This document shows, one piece after another, positions 8,333 to 17,585 of a DNA stretch of 56,384 nt. The stretch's first letter is position 1; every line of letters begins with the position of its first letter. The stretch is taken from contig SVHY01000008.1 in assembly GCA_015055545.1 (NCBI GenBank), forward strand, positions 1 through 56,384. The letters are read 5' to 3'. A model generated the notes under the pieces. The model ran no database searches. It was not told the origin of the DNA and saw only the letters and a program-made list of their open reading frames with translations. A program made the translations under genes and the position numbers. The DNA is from Clostridiales bacterium (GTDB lineage: Bacteria > Bacillota > Clostridia > Christensenellales > Borkfalkiaceae).

Positions 8333-8363
8333 GCCCCGACCTTGCTTGGTCGGGGCTTGCGTT
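8333..8363 (-). terminator. Hairpin between the PPIase and MATE genes
   Basis: AGCCCCGACC and GGTCGGGGCT pair around a TTGCTT loop. On the minus strand only a short TTT follows, so termination may be partial; on the plus strand GCGTTTTT follows. Confidence 0.6.
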
Positions 8364-8369
8364 TTTCGT

Positions 8370-10487
8370 TTATTCTTCGTCCAAGTCGAGCAAGTCTTGG
8401 TACGCGTCTTTATGATAGGTTGCCGCGTCCTTATAACCGTTGAGCACTTTCGTTTGCGCTTCGCTTACGTACGTGCTTGCCGTCGTGGATTTAAGCGATT
8501 CGTAGAACAGGTTGGAGAACGTGCCTTCCGTTTCCTTTTCCGCGTCGTTATAACCACCGTACACGTCGCCGCCGTCGTAGACGAACGAGCAGTAGATGAT
8601 ATGCCAACCGTAATCGGAGGGCGCTACCACGTACGTACCCACGCCGCCGCGAACCGCCATTTGCGCCGCGTATTCAAATTCGGGCACGAAGTCCGTCTTA
8701 TACGGAGATACCGCATAACCCATGTAGCTGTTCAAGCAACCCGTATCCGTGCTGTACGCGAACATGAGTTCATTCACCGCCGAAAGCGCTTTATACGATT
8801 TGCTTTCTTCATAGAAGAATTCAGCCGCTTTCACGTCGCCAAGCTCTACTTTACCTGCATAGTATACGAAGTTGGAATAATCGTACACGCCGTTCGCATC
8901 TTTATAGTTGGAATCCGCATAGGAATTATATTTGCCGTTCGTGTAATTCGTATCGTTATACGGTTTCACTTCACAACCGCTCACTTGACCTACGTACGTT
9001 TCAAACGTCGTCATAAACGCGTCGATATCCACCATGGTAGGTTCAAATTCCCATTCGCCGTCTTTCAGTTCCGCTTTACCGTTATACGCGTAGTTGCCCG
9101 CATAATGTTTAAGCGATTCGTATTCGTCCGCTTTATTCAAGTTATTATTGAAGAAATAGTACTTGCCGTCCTTTTCGTACGCGTAGTGGTCGTCCGCTTC
9201 GGTATCGTCGCAGAACCAAGCCGAACGCAAATCTTTTGCTTGCAAATCAGTCAACAAACCCTTACGAACGTCGTAAATTTCGTCTTGGGTCAAGCCCTTA
9301 TTCTTTGCCGCAGAATACGCTTGTTCTTGGCTTGCCGAGAAGGGCAACAAAATATTGTATACGAACCCGTAACCTTCTTTACCGTAAAGCACGAACGAAT
9401 CGTCGGAAACGCCGTCAATCGCCGTTTCAAACGCTGCCGTACCGTTTTTATACGAATATTCTTGCGCTTCGTAAATTTTATCGTACTGCTTTTGTACGTA
9501 TTCCTCGGTAAGCGCCGCAATCGCGTCTTCTTTCAAATCTTCACCGAACTTGGTAACAAGCGCTTGTCCAAGCGTGGAGGCAAGTTCCATGTAATAATAA
9601 TCGAGCTTGGTAATATCCGACGTATCTTCCCCTTCCTTAATCAAGCCGTAGCCTTGCAAATTGGAAAGGAACGCGTTGTACGCTTTCTTTCTGGAAGTTG
9701 CCGTCGAGCCGTCGATTGCTTCGTAAACGCCGCAAGATGCCAGCGTATTTCTACCCGTATAAATGCCGTAATTGATATCGCCGTTATCTTTCGTGGGGAT
9801 ATAATCGGTAATCTTCGTATTTACGTTGGTAGGCGTGGTGCGCGTTTCGTCGTGCGAATGGTCGTCCGCAGGTTGCGCCGTTACGTAATTACGTTCGGAC
9901 GAATCCAACGAATCGTTGATGGATTTCATCATGTTATACACGGCCTCGTCGTATTCCGCGCGTTTGTCCGCTTTATTGCCCTCAGTTAAGAAATATTCCA
10001 TCGTCAACACTTCGGGGTTGTTTTGTAAAAGCGTCTTTTCCGCACCCGTAGCCGCCGCCGTTTTCTCGTTCACGTAATTGATACAGTCTTGCGCCGAAAC
10101 GCCCTTGCTCAAATAATACGCCACCGCGTATTGCGTAAGCAATTTGTTTTCCACAAGCCCGTCCATGAGCATATTAAACGTGTCTTCATAGGTATAGCCG
10201 TAGCTTTGCACGTACATATACCCCGCGTTCAAGAAATACGCGATCAAATCACGTTTAGGAATTTCCGTAGACAAGCCGCCTTTATCAATCAAAAGCTCCA
10301 TACCGTCCGCGTACGCTTTCATCGTTTCGTCGTCCGACATCTCCGAAGAAATATCCACCGTCGCCACGATTTGCTTTAAATCTTCCTGACTGTCCGTAAC
10401 GAGAAAGTCGCAACCCGTTGCGCCTATCGTCAGTCCCAAAGCAAGCAATAACGCCGCCGTCTTTTTTAACATACTTTTCTTGTTCAT
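8370..10487 (-). CDS. Lipoprotein, SurA/PrsA-like peptidyl-prolyl isomerase (foldase)
   Basis: 705 aa. A lipoprotein signal ends in TIGATGC, so the mature protein is anchored by a cysteine near residue 26 on the outer face of the membrane. The N-terminal third is helical (AYADGMELLID, MLMDGLVENKLLTQYAV), like the SurA/PrsA chaperone domain. The C-terminal part has FVPEFEYAAQMAVRGGVG and PSDYGWHIIYCSFV, which fit the end of a parvulin domain (FxxEFExAA, YGxHI). The rest is Tyr- and Asp-rich and unlike compact PrsA, and the protein is about twice PrsA length. It follows mfd, an order often seen in Clostridia. Role: probably folding of exported proteins. Which segment holds the active site is unsure. 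Confidence 0.7.
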   Translation of the reverse strand: MNKKSMLKKTAALLLALGLTIGATGCDFLVTDSQEDLKQIVATVDISSEMSDDETMKAYADGMELLIDKGGLSTEIPKRDLIAYFLNAGYMYVQSYGYTYEDTFNMLMDGLVENKLLTQYAVAYYLSKGVSAQDCINYVNEKTAAATGAEKTLLQNNPEVLTMEYFLTEGNKADKRAEYDEAVYNMMKSINDSLDSSERNYVTAQPADDHSHDETRTTPTNVNTKITDYIPTKDNGDINYGIYTGRNTLASCGVYEAIDGSTATSRKKAYNAFLSNLQGYGLIKEGEDTSDITKLDYYYMELASTLGQALVTKFGEDLKEDAIAALTEEYVQKQYDKIYEAQEYSYKNGTAAFETAIDGVSDDSFVLYGKEGYGFVYNILLPFSASQEQAYSAAKNKGLTQDEIYDVRKGLLTDLQAKDLRSAWFCDDTEADDHYAYEKDGKYYFFNNNLNKADEYESLKHYAGNYAYNGKAELKDGEWEFEPTMVDIDAFMTTFETYVGQVSGCEVKPYNDTNYTNGKYNSYADSNYKDANGVYDYSNFVYYAGKVELGDVKAAEFFYEESKSYKALSAVNELMFAYSTDTGCLNSYMGYAVSPYKTDFVPEFEYAAQMAVRGGVGTYVVAPSDYGWHIIYCSFVYDGGDVYGGYNDAEKETEGTFSNLFYESLKSTTASTYVSEAQTKVLNGYKDAATYHKDAYQDLLDLDEE

Positions 10488-10563
10488 AAAATCGCTCCGA
10501 TTTCGTAATACGACGTAGCCGAAAACGCGTGCGCGCCCGTACTATGATACGCCGTCAATCTAT

Positions 10564-10592
10564 ATTATAACCTATTTTTTGATAAAGTGCAA
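10564..10592 (-). promoter_or_regulatory. Promoter of the PPIase lipoprotein gene
   Basis: On the minus strand TTGCAC (10587-10592), 17 bp and TATAAT (10564-10569), within the 116-bp gap after mfd. The foldase can therefore be made independently of mfd. Confidence 0.7.
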
Positions 10593-10603
10593 TCGTTTTT
10601 CCG

Positions 10604-13600
10604 TTATAAACTTGTGAAAGTTCGCGCAAATTTCAAAAATTTCGTCATTTGCGCCATTAAATCGGCAGAATCGCGGCATTTGTAAAACTCTATCACGGGT
10701 GCTTCCGCCATATTCAGCCGAATCCCGTCCGCGTATTTATCCATTGCCGCCTGTATACGTTTATCGCCCAAACTTTCCAGCGACGGGAATTCCAACGCGC
10801 CTACGCCGCCGCCAACGGTAATTTTTTTCACGCCCCATTTCGCCGCATAACTTTTTAAAACGGCAATCACCATTAAATTCTCCACCGCCCGCGGTAGCTG
10901 TCCGTAGGTGTCCTGCAAGGACGTATACACCCGTTTATAATCGGCTATCGTGGAAATTTCGGCTATTTGCTTATACGAATCCAACCGTCCTGCCGACGAT
11001 TCGATGTATTTTTCGGAAATATACGCGTTCACGCGAATATCCAGCTCGGGCGATTGACTGCTCTCGCCCGTCAATTCTTCTTTCAAAAGTTTGGCGTACA
11101 GTTCGTAACCGACTTTATCCATATGCCCGTGCTGTTCCGCGCCTAACACGTTGCCCGCGCCGCGAATTTCCAAATCGCGCATAGCAAGTTTATAACCCGA
11201 ACCCAGCTCGGTAAATTCCATAATCGCTTTTAAGCGCGCGGCGGCGTTGTCCGTCATCACGCGTTCGGCTTTGTACGTGAAATACGCATGCGCAAGCCGC
11301 GACGAACGCCCCACTCTGCCTTTGAGCTGATACAGTTGCGATATCCCCAAGCGGTCGCTGTCGATTACAATAATGGTATTTGCGTTTGGCAAATCCACCC
11401 CGTTTTCAATAATCGTCGTAGTAACGAGAATATCCGATTGCCCGCCGTAAAAATCGAGTACGGCGTTTTCGAGCGTAGCCTTATCCATGCGCCCGTGCGC
11501 AACGCTTACGCGCGCTTCGGGTAGAATACGCTTAACCGTCGCCGCGAACGTGAAAATGCTTTCCACCTTATTATACAGAATAAACACCTGTCCCCCGCGC
11601 GAAAGTTCACGGATACACGCGTCGCGAATAAGCGTTTCCGTTTCTTCCACGACGTACGTCTGCACGGGCAAACGTTCGGTGGGCGGCGTGTGAATGGTGG
11701 ATATATCCCGAATCCCCGAAAGGGACATATGCAACGTTCGAGGAATGGGAGTCGCCGTCATCGTCAAGCAATCGATATCCTTCCGCAAATGCTTAATCCG
11801 TTCCTTATGCTCTACGCCAAAGCGTTGTTCTTCGTCCAAAACGAGTAGTCCAAGATTTTTAAACTTCACGTCGGAGGATAGCATACGGTGCGTACCGATT
11901 ACCAAATCAATCGTACCCTTTTCCAACCCCTCCAAAATCTTCGCCGTTTCCTTGGGCGTATTAAACCGATTGAGCGCGGCTATATGCAAACCGAACTCTG
12001 CAAACCGCGCCTGCGCCGTATTGAAATGCTGTTTACAAAGCACGGTACTCGGGCACATAATCGCGGCTTGTTTACCGCCTAAAACGCACAAATACACCGC
12101 ACTGAACGCAACTTCCGTTTTCCCAAAACCCACGTCGCCGCAAAGCAATCGATCCATCACCTTTTCACTGCACATATCCGCTTTAATTTCCGCAACGGAC
12201 GCGGCTTGGTCGGGCGTGAGCTCGTGCGCGAACGATTCTTCAAATTCCTGCATGAAAATTTCGTTTTCGGGGAACGCAAAACCGCGGTTCTCCGCGCGCT
12301 CGGCGTACAGTTTTTTCAAATCGAACGCAAGCTTTTTGAGCGACGCTTTCACGCGCGCTTTTACGCGTTCGAAATCCGCGCCGCCTATCCTACTTAACGT
12401 AGGGTTATTATCCCCGACGTATTTAGAGAGCACGTCCATACATTCGGCGGGCACGTACAGCATATCCCCGTCCTTGTACGAAAGCGCGATATATTCTTTC
12501 GTTCCGTCTGTCGTTTCAATCTTTTTCGTCCCGACGACCTTACCTATCCCGTGCGTTTCGTGTACGACGAAATCGCCCACTTCGGGCGCGGAAAACATCT
12601 CGCCGCGTTTTCTTCTGATACGACGATTATCAGGTGCTTTCGTGTACAAATCGCCCGTGCCGATAATAGCGGTTTTACAATCGTGCAACACCAACCCTTT
12701 ATCTACTTTCGCCTGCGTCACGCATACGCCTTTGAGCGTTTCCAAGTTCTCCGAAAGTTTGACCGTAGATACGTATTCCGACGCGAAATTCTCACTCATT
12801 TTCACGGCACGCGGTTCGTCGCCGCAACATAAAATCACGCGATATCCGCCGCGCAACCAGTTCTTTACGTCCGTCAAGAGCGCGGGAAAACCGTTCAAGT
12901 ATTTAGAAACGGGCGTTGCCGAGAAATTGAAAATCGAAAGCGGTTCAAAGAAAAACGGATTGCCCGTAAACGTTTGCAACGCAAGCCGCCGCACGTTCAT
13001 TATCCCGTCCAAAAGCTTTTGGCGCGGGATATACTGTTCCATCGTAAACGAAAACGCTTCGCCACCCGCTTGTAAACGGTGAAACCGTTCTTCGTGTTCT
13101 TTATAGAGCGCGTTGCATTTATCCCAAAGCGATTTCCCCTCGTCAAAAACCACCACCGCATTTTCGGGCAAAATCGAAAATATATCCGTCGTATTCTTCA
13201 AAAGCGGTAATACGAACGAGCTTTGAAAATCTTCCGCAATCAGTTCGTCCTTAATCGCTTGCGCGCGCGTATACGATTCCGACGTTTGAAAGGCGCGGCT
13301 TTCCTTTTCCAAAACCGAACGCAAATTCTCCTTTTCATCGTCCGAAACGATAACGTCCGTAGCCGACAAAATCTTTATTTCCGCTACGCTGTTTAACCGA
13401 TCCCCCGTTGTAAAATCGTACGGTTTAATCTTTTCCACCGTATCCCCGAAAAAATCCACTCGTACGGGGTTTTCCGCATTGACGGGATATATATCCAGTA
13501 TATCGCCGCGGAGCGCGAACGCGCCCTTGCTTTCCACCTCAAAAGCGCGCGTGTAACCCATTTGGGTTAATTGCAAGCTCAAATTTGCAAAATCAAAATC

Positions 13601-14008
13601 TTCCCCCTCTCGAAAAGTGATACAGGGTAAGTTTTTAGGGAATACTTGCAAAAGCGCGTCCAGTTCTGCTACAACGATATCCGCGCCCGTTTGCAAAGCG
13701 TGCACGCCGTTTAACCGCCGATACAGCGCGTCTTTGGAAAGGGCTTTGCGATAGAGTAGTACTTCGTCTTTGGCTGAAAGCACTTCCACTTTTTTTCCCG
13801 ACAATGCGGCGATATTATCCGCTACGCGTTTAGCGGCAACGCCGTCGGAAACGACGTATAAAACGGGCGTTTCGATAAGCCCCGCAAGCAAATATTTCAG
13901 ACTGTCGGAAACGCCGAAAACCGCCGTGGGCGTGCCGCGGCGGAGTTCTTGTCCCAAACGGGGATATTCCCCTCCTAAATTGTCGAACGTGAAGAAATTG
14001 CGTTTCAT
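10604..14008 (-). CDS. mfd: Transcription-repair coupling factor
   Basis: 1134 aa, full length. Mfd removes RNA polymerase stalled at DNA lesions and recruits UvrA. Domains in order: an N-terminal UvrB-homology region (about 1-330); the RNA polymerase-interacting CarD-like domain (GDFVVHETHGIGKVVG, then YIALSYKDGDMLYVP); and the RecG-like translocase with Walker A GDVGFGKTEVAFSA, Walker B LLVLDEEQRFG, TATPIPRTLHMSLSG, and RGRVGRSSRLAHAYF. The C-terminal domain with MDKVGYELYAKLL follows. Its start overlaps the pth stop by 4 bp (ATGA), showing translational coupling. Confidence 0.97.
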   Translation of the reverse strand: MKRNFFTFDNLGGEYPRLGQELRRGTPTAVFGVSDSLKYLLAGLIETPVLYVVSDGVAAKRVADNIAALSGKKVEVLSAKDEVLLYRKALSKDALYRRLNGVHALQTGADIVVAELDALLQVFPKNLPCITFREGEDFDFANLSLQLTQMGYTRAFEVESKGAFALRGDILDIYPVNAENPVRVDFFGDTVEKIKPYDFTTGDRLNSVAEIKILSATDVIVSDDEKENLRSVLEKESRAFQTSESYTRAQAIKDELIAEDFQSSFVLPLLKNTTDIFSILPENAVVVFDEGKSLWDKCNALYKEHEERFHRLQAGGEAFSFTMEQYIPRQKLLDGIMNVRRLALQTFTGNPFFFEPLSIFNFSATPVSKYLNGFPALLTDVKNWLRGGYRVILCCGDEPRAVKMSENFASEYVSTVKLSENLETLKGVCVTQAKVDKGLVLHDCKTAIIGTGDLYTKAPDNRRIRRKRGEMFSAPEVGDFVVHETHGIGKVVGTKKIETTDGTKEYIALSYKDGDMLYVPAECMDVLSKYVGDNNPTLSRIGGADFERVKARVKASLKKLAFDLKKLYAERAENRGFAFPENEIFMQEFEESFAHELTPDQAASVAEIKADMCSEKVMDRLLCGDVGFGKTEVAFSAVYLCVLGGKQAAIMCPSTVLCKQHFNTAQARFAEFGLHIAALNRFNTPKETAKILEGLEKGTIDLVIGTHRMLSSDVKFKNLGLLVLDEEQRFGVEHKERIKHLRKDIDCLTMTATPIPRTLHMSLSGIRDISTIHTPPTERLPVQTYVVEETETLIRDACIRELSRGGQVFILYNKVESIFTFAATVKRILPEARVSVAHGRMDKATLENAVLDFYGGQSDILVTTTIIENGVDLPNANTIIVIDSDRLGISQLYQLKGRVGRSSRLAHAYFTYKAERVMTDNAAARLKAIMEFTELGSGYKLAMRDLEIRGAGNVLGAEQHGHMDKVGYELYAKLLKEELTGESSQSPELDIRVNAYISEKYIESSAGRLDSYKQIAEISTIADYKRVYTSLQDTYGQLPRAVENLMVIAVLKSYAAKWGVKKITVGGGVGALEFPSLESLGDKRIQAAMDKYADGIRLNMAEAPVIEFYKCRDSADLMAQMTKFLKFARTFTSL

Positions 14009-14568
14009 GCGTTGTATTTACACATCACCTTTTCAATATCCAAGCCGCGCGCGAAATCCGCCGCCGCTTCACCCGCTTTTCTACAAGCGTCTGCAAATAG
14101 TTCATAGTCGTCCTTCTTAATATCCGAAAGCACGTAATTGATAATGGGTATATTCACTTCTTCGTCGCGAATACCGATACGGATACGCGCAAAATTCGTC
14201 AAACCCGTTTCGCCGATAATGCTACGCATACCGTTATGCGTGCCGGCGCTACCGCTTGCGCGGATGCGCACTTTCCCTTTGGGTAAATCGTAATCGTCGT
14301 AAATCACGATTAAATTTTCGGGGGCTATTTTGTATTTCGACATCAGCTGTTTCACCGCTCTACCCGAATTGTTCATATAGGTAAGCGGGCGGGCAATAAT
14401 CACCTTTTCCCCACCGATAAACGCTTCGGCTACGGACGCCTCACATTCCTTTTTCTTGAATTTTACGCCCAAAACCTCCGCCGTATCGCCTACCGCGATA
14501 AAGCCCATGTTATGAAAGGTTTTTTCGTATTTCGTTTCGGGATTTCCAAGACCTACGATTAAATACAT
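14005..14568 (-). CDS. pth: Peptidyl-tRNA hydrolase
   Basis: 187 aa, usual length. It releases tRNA from peptidyl-tRNA dropped by ribosomes. Visible motifs: GLGNPETKYEKTFHNMGF, with the catalytic histidine in HNMGF; RPLTYMNNSG; and IVIYDDYDLPKGKVRIR, with the conserved aspartates. Start ATG has a nearby AAGGAAAAAG. It lies downstream of prs and overlaps mfd by 4 bp, a gene order common in Firmicutes. Confidence 0.97.
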   Translation of the reverse strand: MYLIVGLGNPETKYEKTFHNMGFIAVGDTAEVLGVKFKKKECEASVAEAFIGGEKVIIARPLTYMNNSGRAVKQLMSKYKIAPENLIVIYDDYDLPKGKVRIRASGSAGTHNGMRSIIGETGLTNFARIRIGIRDEEVNIPIINYVLSDIKKDDYELFADACRKAGEAAADFARGLDIEKVMCKYNA

Positions 14569-14584
14569 ATCTTTTTCCTTTTGA

Positions 14585-14621
14585 TAAAATAACAGCCGCC
14601 GCCTATCGTGGCTGCGGCTGT
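14585..14621 (-). terminator. Hairpin after prs
   Basis: On the minus strand ACAGCCGC (14614-14621) pairs with GCGGCTGT (14592-14599), followed by TATTTTAT. It may partly separate prs from pth-mfd. Confidence 0.55.
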
Positions 14622-14633
14622 ACTGTCTTTTGC

Positions 14634-15578
14634 TTAGTCGTACAATTTCGACATCGGTTTGTCAAGGTATACGTTTTCAATTGCCGCCGCGAAAATATCC
14701 GCTACGGAAAGCACTTCAAACTTGTCGATTTTCTTTTCATCGGGAAGCTGAACGGTGTTGAGCATAACGAGCTTGGTAATCGCGGAGTTCTTCAATCTTT
14801 CGATTGCAGGACCGCTGAGCACCGAGTGCGTACAACCCGCGTAAATTTCCGTTGCGCCCGCGTCTTTAATCGCTTGCGCGCCTTGGCAAAGCGTACCCGC
14901 CGTATCGATCATATCGTCGATCATAAGACATCTCTTACCCTTTACGTCGCCGATAATACTCATAACTTCCATGACATTCGCCTTAGGACGGCGTTTATCG
15001 ATAATAGCAAGGGGCACGCCGAATTTTTCAGCAACCTTTCTCGAACGCTTTACGCTACCCAAATCGGGAGCAACGACGACGTCGATATTGTTTTGTTTTG
15101 CAAAGTAGTTATACAGGGTAGGTCCGCCGAGCAGATTATCCACGGGAATATCGAAGAAACCTTGGATTTGATCCGCGTGCAAATCCATCGTCAAAACGCG
15201 GTCTGCGCCCGCCGCCGTAATCAGATTTGCTACGAGTTTCGCCGTGATAGGATCACGCGAGCGCGCTTTTCTGTCTTGACGCGCATAACCAAAATAGGGA
15301 ATTACCGCCGTAATTCTGCCTGCCGAAGCACGTTTCGCCGCGTCGATCATGATGAGAAGTTCCATCAAGTTATCGTTGACGGGCGAGGATGTGGATTGGA
15401 TTATAAACAAATCTCTACCACGTACCGTTTCCGCAATATGCACGTTAATTTCGCCGTCGGAAAACGTGTCTACTTCGATTTCGCCAAGCTCGGTATTGAG
15501 CTTTTTCGCGATTGCTTCCGCCAAAGAGCGGTTGGAGTTACCGGAGAACAACTTGATCTCGTTGCCGTGTGTTATCAT
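14634..15578 (-). CDS. prs: Ribose-phosphate pyrophosphokinase (PRPP synthetase)
   Basis: 314 aa from the chosen start [16 protein letters not shown]; the open frame extends to 15623, but that part is lysine/arginine-rich and lacks family similarity, while AAAGGCAGG lies just before 15578. It makes PRPP from ribose-5-phosphate and ATP for purine, pyrimidine, His, Trp and NAD synthesis. Motifs: [69 protein letters not shown]; and the PRPP-binding [12 protein letters not shown]. Transcribed from 15680-15708. Confidence 0.97.
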   Translation of the reverse strand: MITHGNEIKLFSGNSNRSLAEAIAKKLNTELGEIEVDTFSDGEINVHIAETVRGRDLFIIQSTSSPVNDNLMELLIMIDAAKRASAGRITAVIPYFGYARQDRKARSRDPITAKLVANLITAAGADRVLTMDLHADQIQGFFDIPVDNLLGGPTLYNYFAKQNNIDVVVAPDLGSVKRSRKVAEKFGVPLAIIDKRRPKANVMEVMSIIGDVKGKRCLMIDDMIDTAGTLCQGAQAIKDAGATEIYAGCTHSVLSGPAIERLKNSAITKLVMLNTVQLPDEKKIDKFEVLSVADIFAAAIENVYLDKPMSKLYD

Positions 15579-15679
15579 ATGTAACCTGCCTTTATATTTT
15601 TTCCGCCGCCTACGTTTTTCCACAATACGCGGTCGGTTTATTCCTACGTATTTTAACGGCTAATTTTATAGCCTATATT

Positions 15680-15708
15680 ATAATACCTTTTTTCTTTCTT
15701 TAAGTCAA
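15680..15708 (-). promoter_or_regulatory. prs promoter
   Basis: On the minus strand TTGACT (15703-15708), 17 bp and TATTAT (15680-15685); TATAAT occurs three bases further downstream with a 20-bp spacing. Leader about 95 nt. Confidence 0.7.
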
Positions 15709-15726
15709 GAAAATCGACGGGCATTT

Positions 15727-16242
15727 TTAAATTTCCTTGCTTGAAAAATTTTCTTCCGACGTTTTTAACGCCTTTTCTTCTTTTTGCTTTTGCCGCATAG
15801 ACGAGAAAAACGCCGTCAAAATGCCCGAACACTCCTCTTGCAGCACTCCCCCCACCACTTCCGTTTTATGGTTCAAAAGGTTTGCATCCGCTATTGCCGC
15901 TGTCAACGAACGCCCTTTTTGTTCGTACGCGCCGAAATATACCTTGTCCACACGCGCGTTCAAGCACGCACCCATGCACATAGGACACGGCTCTAACGTA
16001 ACGTACAGTTCCGAACCCTCGGGCAACCGCCAAGAACGGAATTTCTTGCACGCTTTGTCAATAGCGAGCATTTCCGCGTGCGCCGTCGCAAGCTGCCATT
16101 TCGTACGTCGGTTGTATCCGCGAGATATCACCTTGTCTTGGTACACGACCACCGCACCGATAGGCACTTCGCCCTCGGCAAAACCACGTTTCGCCGCTTT
16201 GAGCGCGGCGCGCATAAATTTTTCTTCCCGTGTAAGTTTCAT
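15727..16242 (-). CDS. tadA: tRNA-specific adenosine deaminase
   Basis: 171 aa. It converts A34 to inosine in tRNA-Arg(ACG). Zinc-binding deaminase motifs are present: TAHAEMLAI (His ligand and catalytic Glu) and TLEPCPMCMGACLNARV (two Cys ligands). The N-terminus EEKFMRAALKAAKRGFAEGEVPIGAVVV is typical. The last 20-25 residues are a charged, unstructured tail. Start overlaps the stop of the upstream M14 peptidase by 4 bp. Confidence 0.95.
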   Translation of the reverse strand: MKLTREEKFMRAALKAAKRGFAEGEVPIGAVVVYQDKVISRGYNRRTKWQLATAHAEMLAIDKACKKFRSWRLPEGSELYVTLEPCPMCMGACLNARVDKVYFGAYEQKGRSLTAAIADANLLNHKTEVVGGVLQEECSGILTAFFSSMRQKQKEEKALKTSEENFSSKEI

Positions 16243-17111
16243 ATCTGTTCGTATTCCTTAGCCAAGACGATATTATCCGAACCCGTCTCAAAAGCGTCTT
16301 TTTGGCTAGATAAATCGTATATTGCCAAACGGTTGCGCTCGATAATATTTTTCAATCCGTCCTCTTTTAGCGGGTGTGTAAATTCGTCCGCGCCCGCCTC
16401 CACCGTAAACGACGGAATATGCAACGCTTGTATACACCAGTCCTTATATCCGCCCGCGCTGCCCTTTGCGTGCGCCAACGCATACCCCGTCGAACGGGAC
16501 AACGCCTGCGCCAACCGTTTATCGCGCATACACGCGCCGATCGGTTGATAAAAATACCAGTAAATTTCTTCCCCTTTCGTGTGATAACTCACCGTGTAAT
16601 CGGGTTGAATTTTTTCGGTAAAGCGTTTAAGCGCCAACGTTTCGGGTTCGGAAAATGGTTTTTTACCCACGTAATTTTCGGGCGCGGGCGAAAACACGTT
16701 GGACGCGCCCTTGCCCCATTCGGCGGGGAAATTGACGTTCAAATCCACCCCGCGCGCGTTCGCTTTCCAAAGCGAAAAATCTTCCTTTCCGTTATTGAGC
16801 GCAAGCAACCGCTTTTGCACGTTTTTACTTTTCACGGACGAAAGCCCCGTTTCCGATAACAGCGCTCCGTCGGGGTTCATAAGCGGAATAATCCACAAAC
16901 TGCCCGTCTTTACACCCGCGTAATAATGTACGGGCGCAAGCCGCGCCGTAACGAATTCTCTGCCGTGCAAGGCGTATTGCACCAACCCCACAGGTCTACC
17001 CCGTCCCACTTTCACGGCGTATATTTTTCGATGCAAAACACTTTTCCCTATTATTCTTTTCTCGCCCGTCGTTCTTTCGTAGAACCGCGTAATCTCTTCA
17101 TAAATATCCAC
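16239..17111 (-). CDS. M14 family zinc carboxypeptidase, gamma-D-glutamyl-diamino acid endopeptidase type
   Basis: 290 aa, a compact M14 domain without signal peptide. Zinc ligands are visible: HGRE (H-x-x-E) near residue 49 and the later histidine in SYHTKGEEIYWYF. NPDGA, GVDLNVNFPAEWG and the catalytic glutamate in SFTVEAGADEF are kept. The DLNVNFP and SEPET context fits peptidoglycan stem-peptide hydrolases of the gamma-D-Glu-mDap kind (known in Bacillus as YqgT/ENP1). Such enzymes recycle cell-wall peptides or act in spores. It sits between rlmH and tadA and is coupled to tadA by a 4-bp overlap. Confidence 0.85.
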   Translation of the reverse strand: MDIYEEITRFYERTTGEKRIIGKSVLHRKIYAVKVGRGRPVGLVQYALHGREFVTARLAPVHYYAGVKTGSLWIIPLMNPDGALLSETGLSSVKSKNVQKRLLALNNGKEDFSLWKANARGVDLNVNFPAEWGKGASNVFSPAPENYVGKKPFSEPETLALKRFTEKIQPDYTVSYHTKGEEIYWYFYQPIGACMRDKRLAQALSRSTGYALAHAKGSAGGYKDWCIQALHIPSFTVEAGADEFTHPLKEDGLKNIIERNRLAIYDLSSQKDAFETGSDNIVLAKEYEQI

Positions 17112-17136
17112 GCATACAATATACGCGAAGTAAACG

Positions 17137-17574
17137 CTATTTATGATAAGTCGAGCCGTTATTTATCATAAACGCGCGATAAATTTGCTCACACAAAATC
17201 ACGCGCATAAGCTGGTGAGGGAACGTCATATCCGAAAAGGACAACTTATAATCCGCCGCCTTTTTCACTTCGTCCGAAAGCCCGCAGGACGAACCGATGA
17301 TAAAGGTTATATCCTTGCCCGCGTCCGTACATTTTTGAATCTTAGCCGCAAGCGCTTCACTGGAAAGCTTTTCCCCTTCCACGGCAAGCGCCACCGTATA
17401 CCCTTTACACGCGCGCAAAATTTCTACACCCTCCGCTTGCAAACTTGCGCCTTCGGCTATTTCACGGATTTCCACTTTTGCAAACCGCGACAAACGCTTG
17501 ACGTATTCGGCAACCGCCTCGCGATAAAACGCTTCTTTTATTTTTCCAACCGCTACTATCGTAATTTTTTGCAT
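17137..17574 (-). CDS. rlmH: 23S rRNA (pseudouridine-1915-N3)-methyltransferase
   Basis: 145 aa from MQKITIVAVGKIK; the open frame extends upstream to 17622 but that part overlaps the CPBP gene, and AAGGGG lies before 17574. RlmH is a SPOUT-fold enzyme that methylates pseudouridine 1915 in helix 69 of 23S rRNA. Motifs: FIIGSSCGLSDEVKKAADYKLSFS, with the SAM-binding trefoil knot, and MTFPHQLMRVILCEQIYRA near the end, which is nearly invariant. It starts 11 bp after the CPBP protease stop. Confidence 0.96.
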   Translation of the reverse strand: MQKITIVAVGKIKEAFYREAVAEYVKRLSRFAKVEIREIAEGASLQAEGVEILRACKGYTVALAVEGEKLSSEALAAKIQKCTDAGKDITFIIGSSCGLSDEVKKAADYKLSFSDMTFPHQLMRVILCEQIYRAFMINNGSTYHK

Positions 17575-17585
17575 ATCATAACCCC

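Noticed and set aside
8346-9989. Long plus-strand open frame antisense to the PPIase lipoprotein gene
   Set aside because: Arg/Val/Phe-rich translation, no ribosome-binding site, and the opposite strand has a convincing lipoprotein with family motifs. The same applies to plus-strand frames at 1464-2279, 2361-3131, 11694-13082, 23828-24859, 25009-26082 and 43159-44097.
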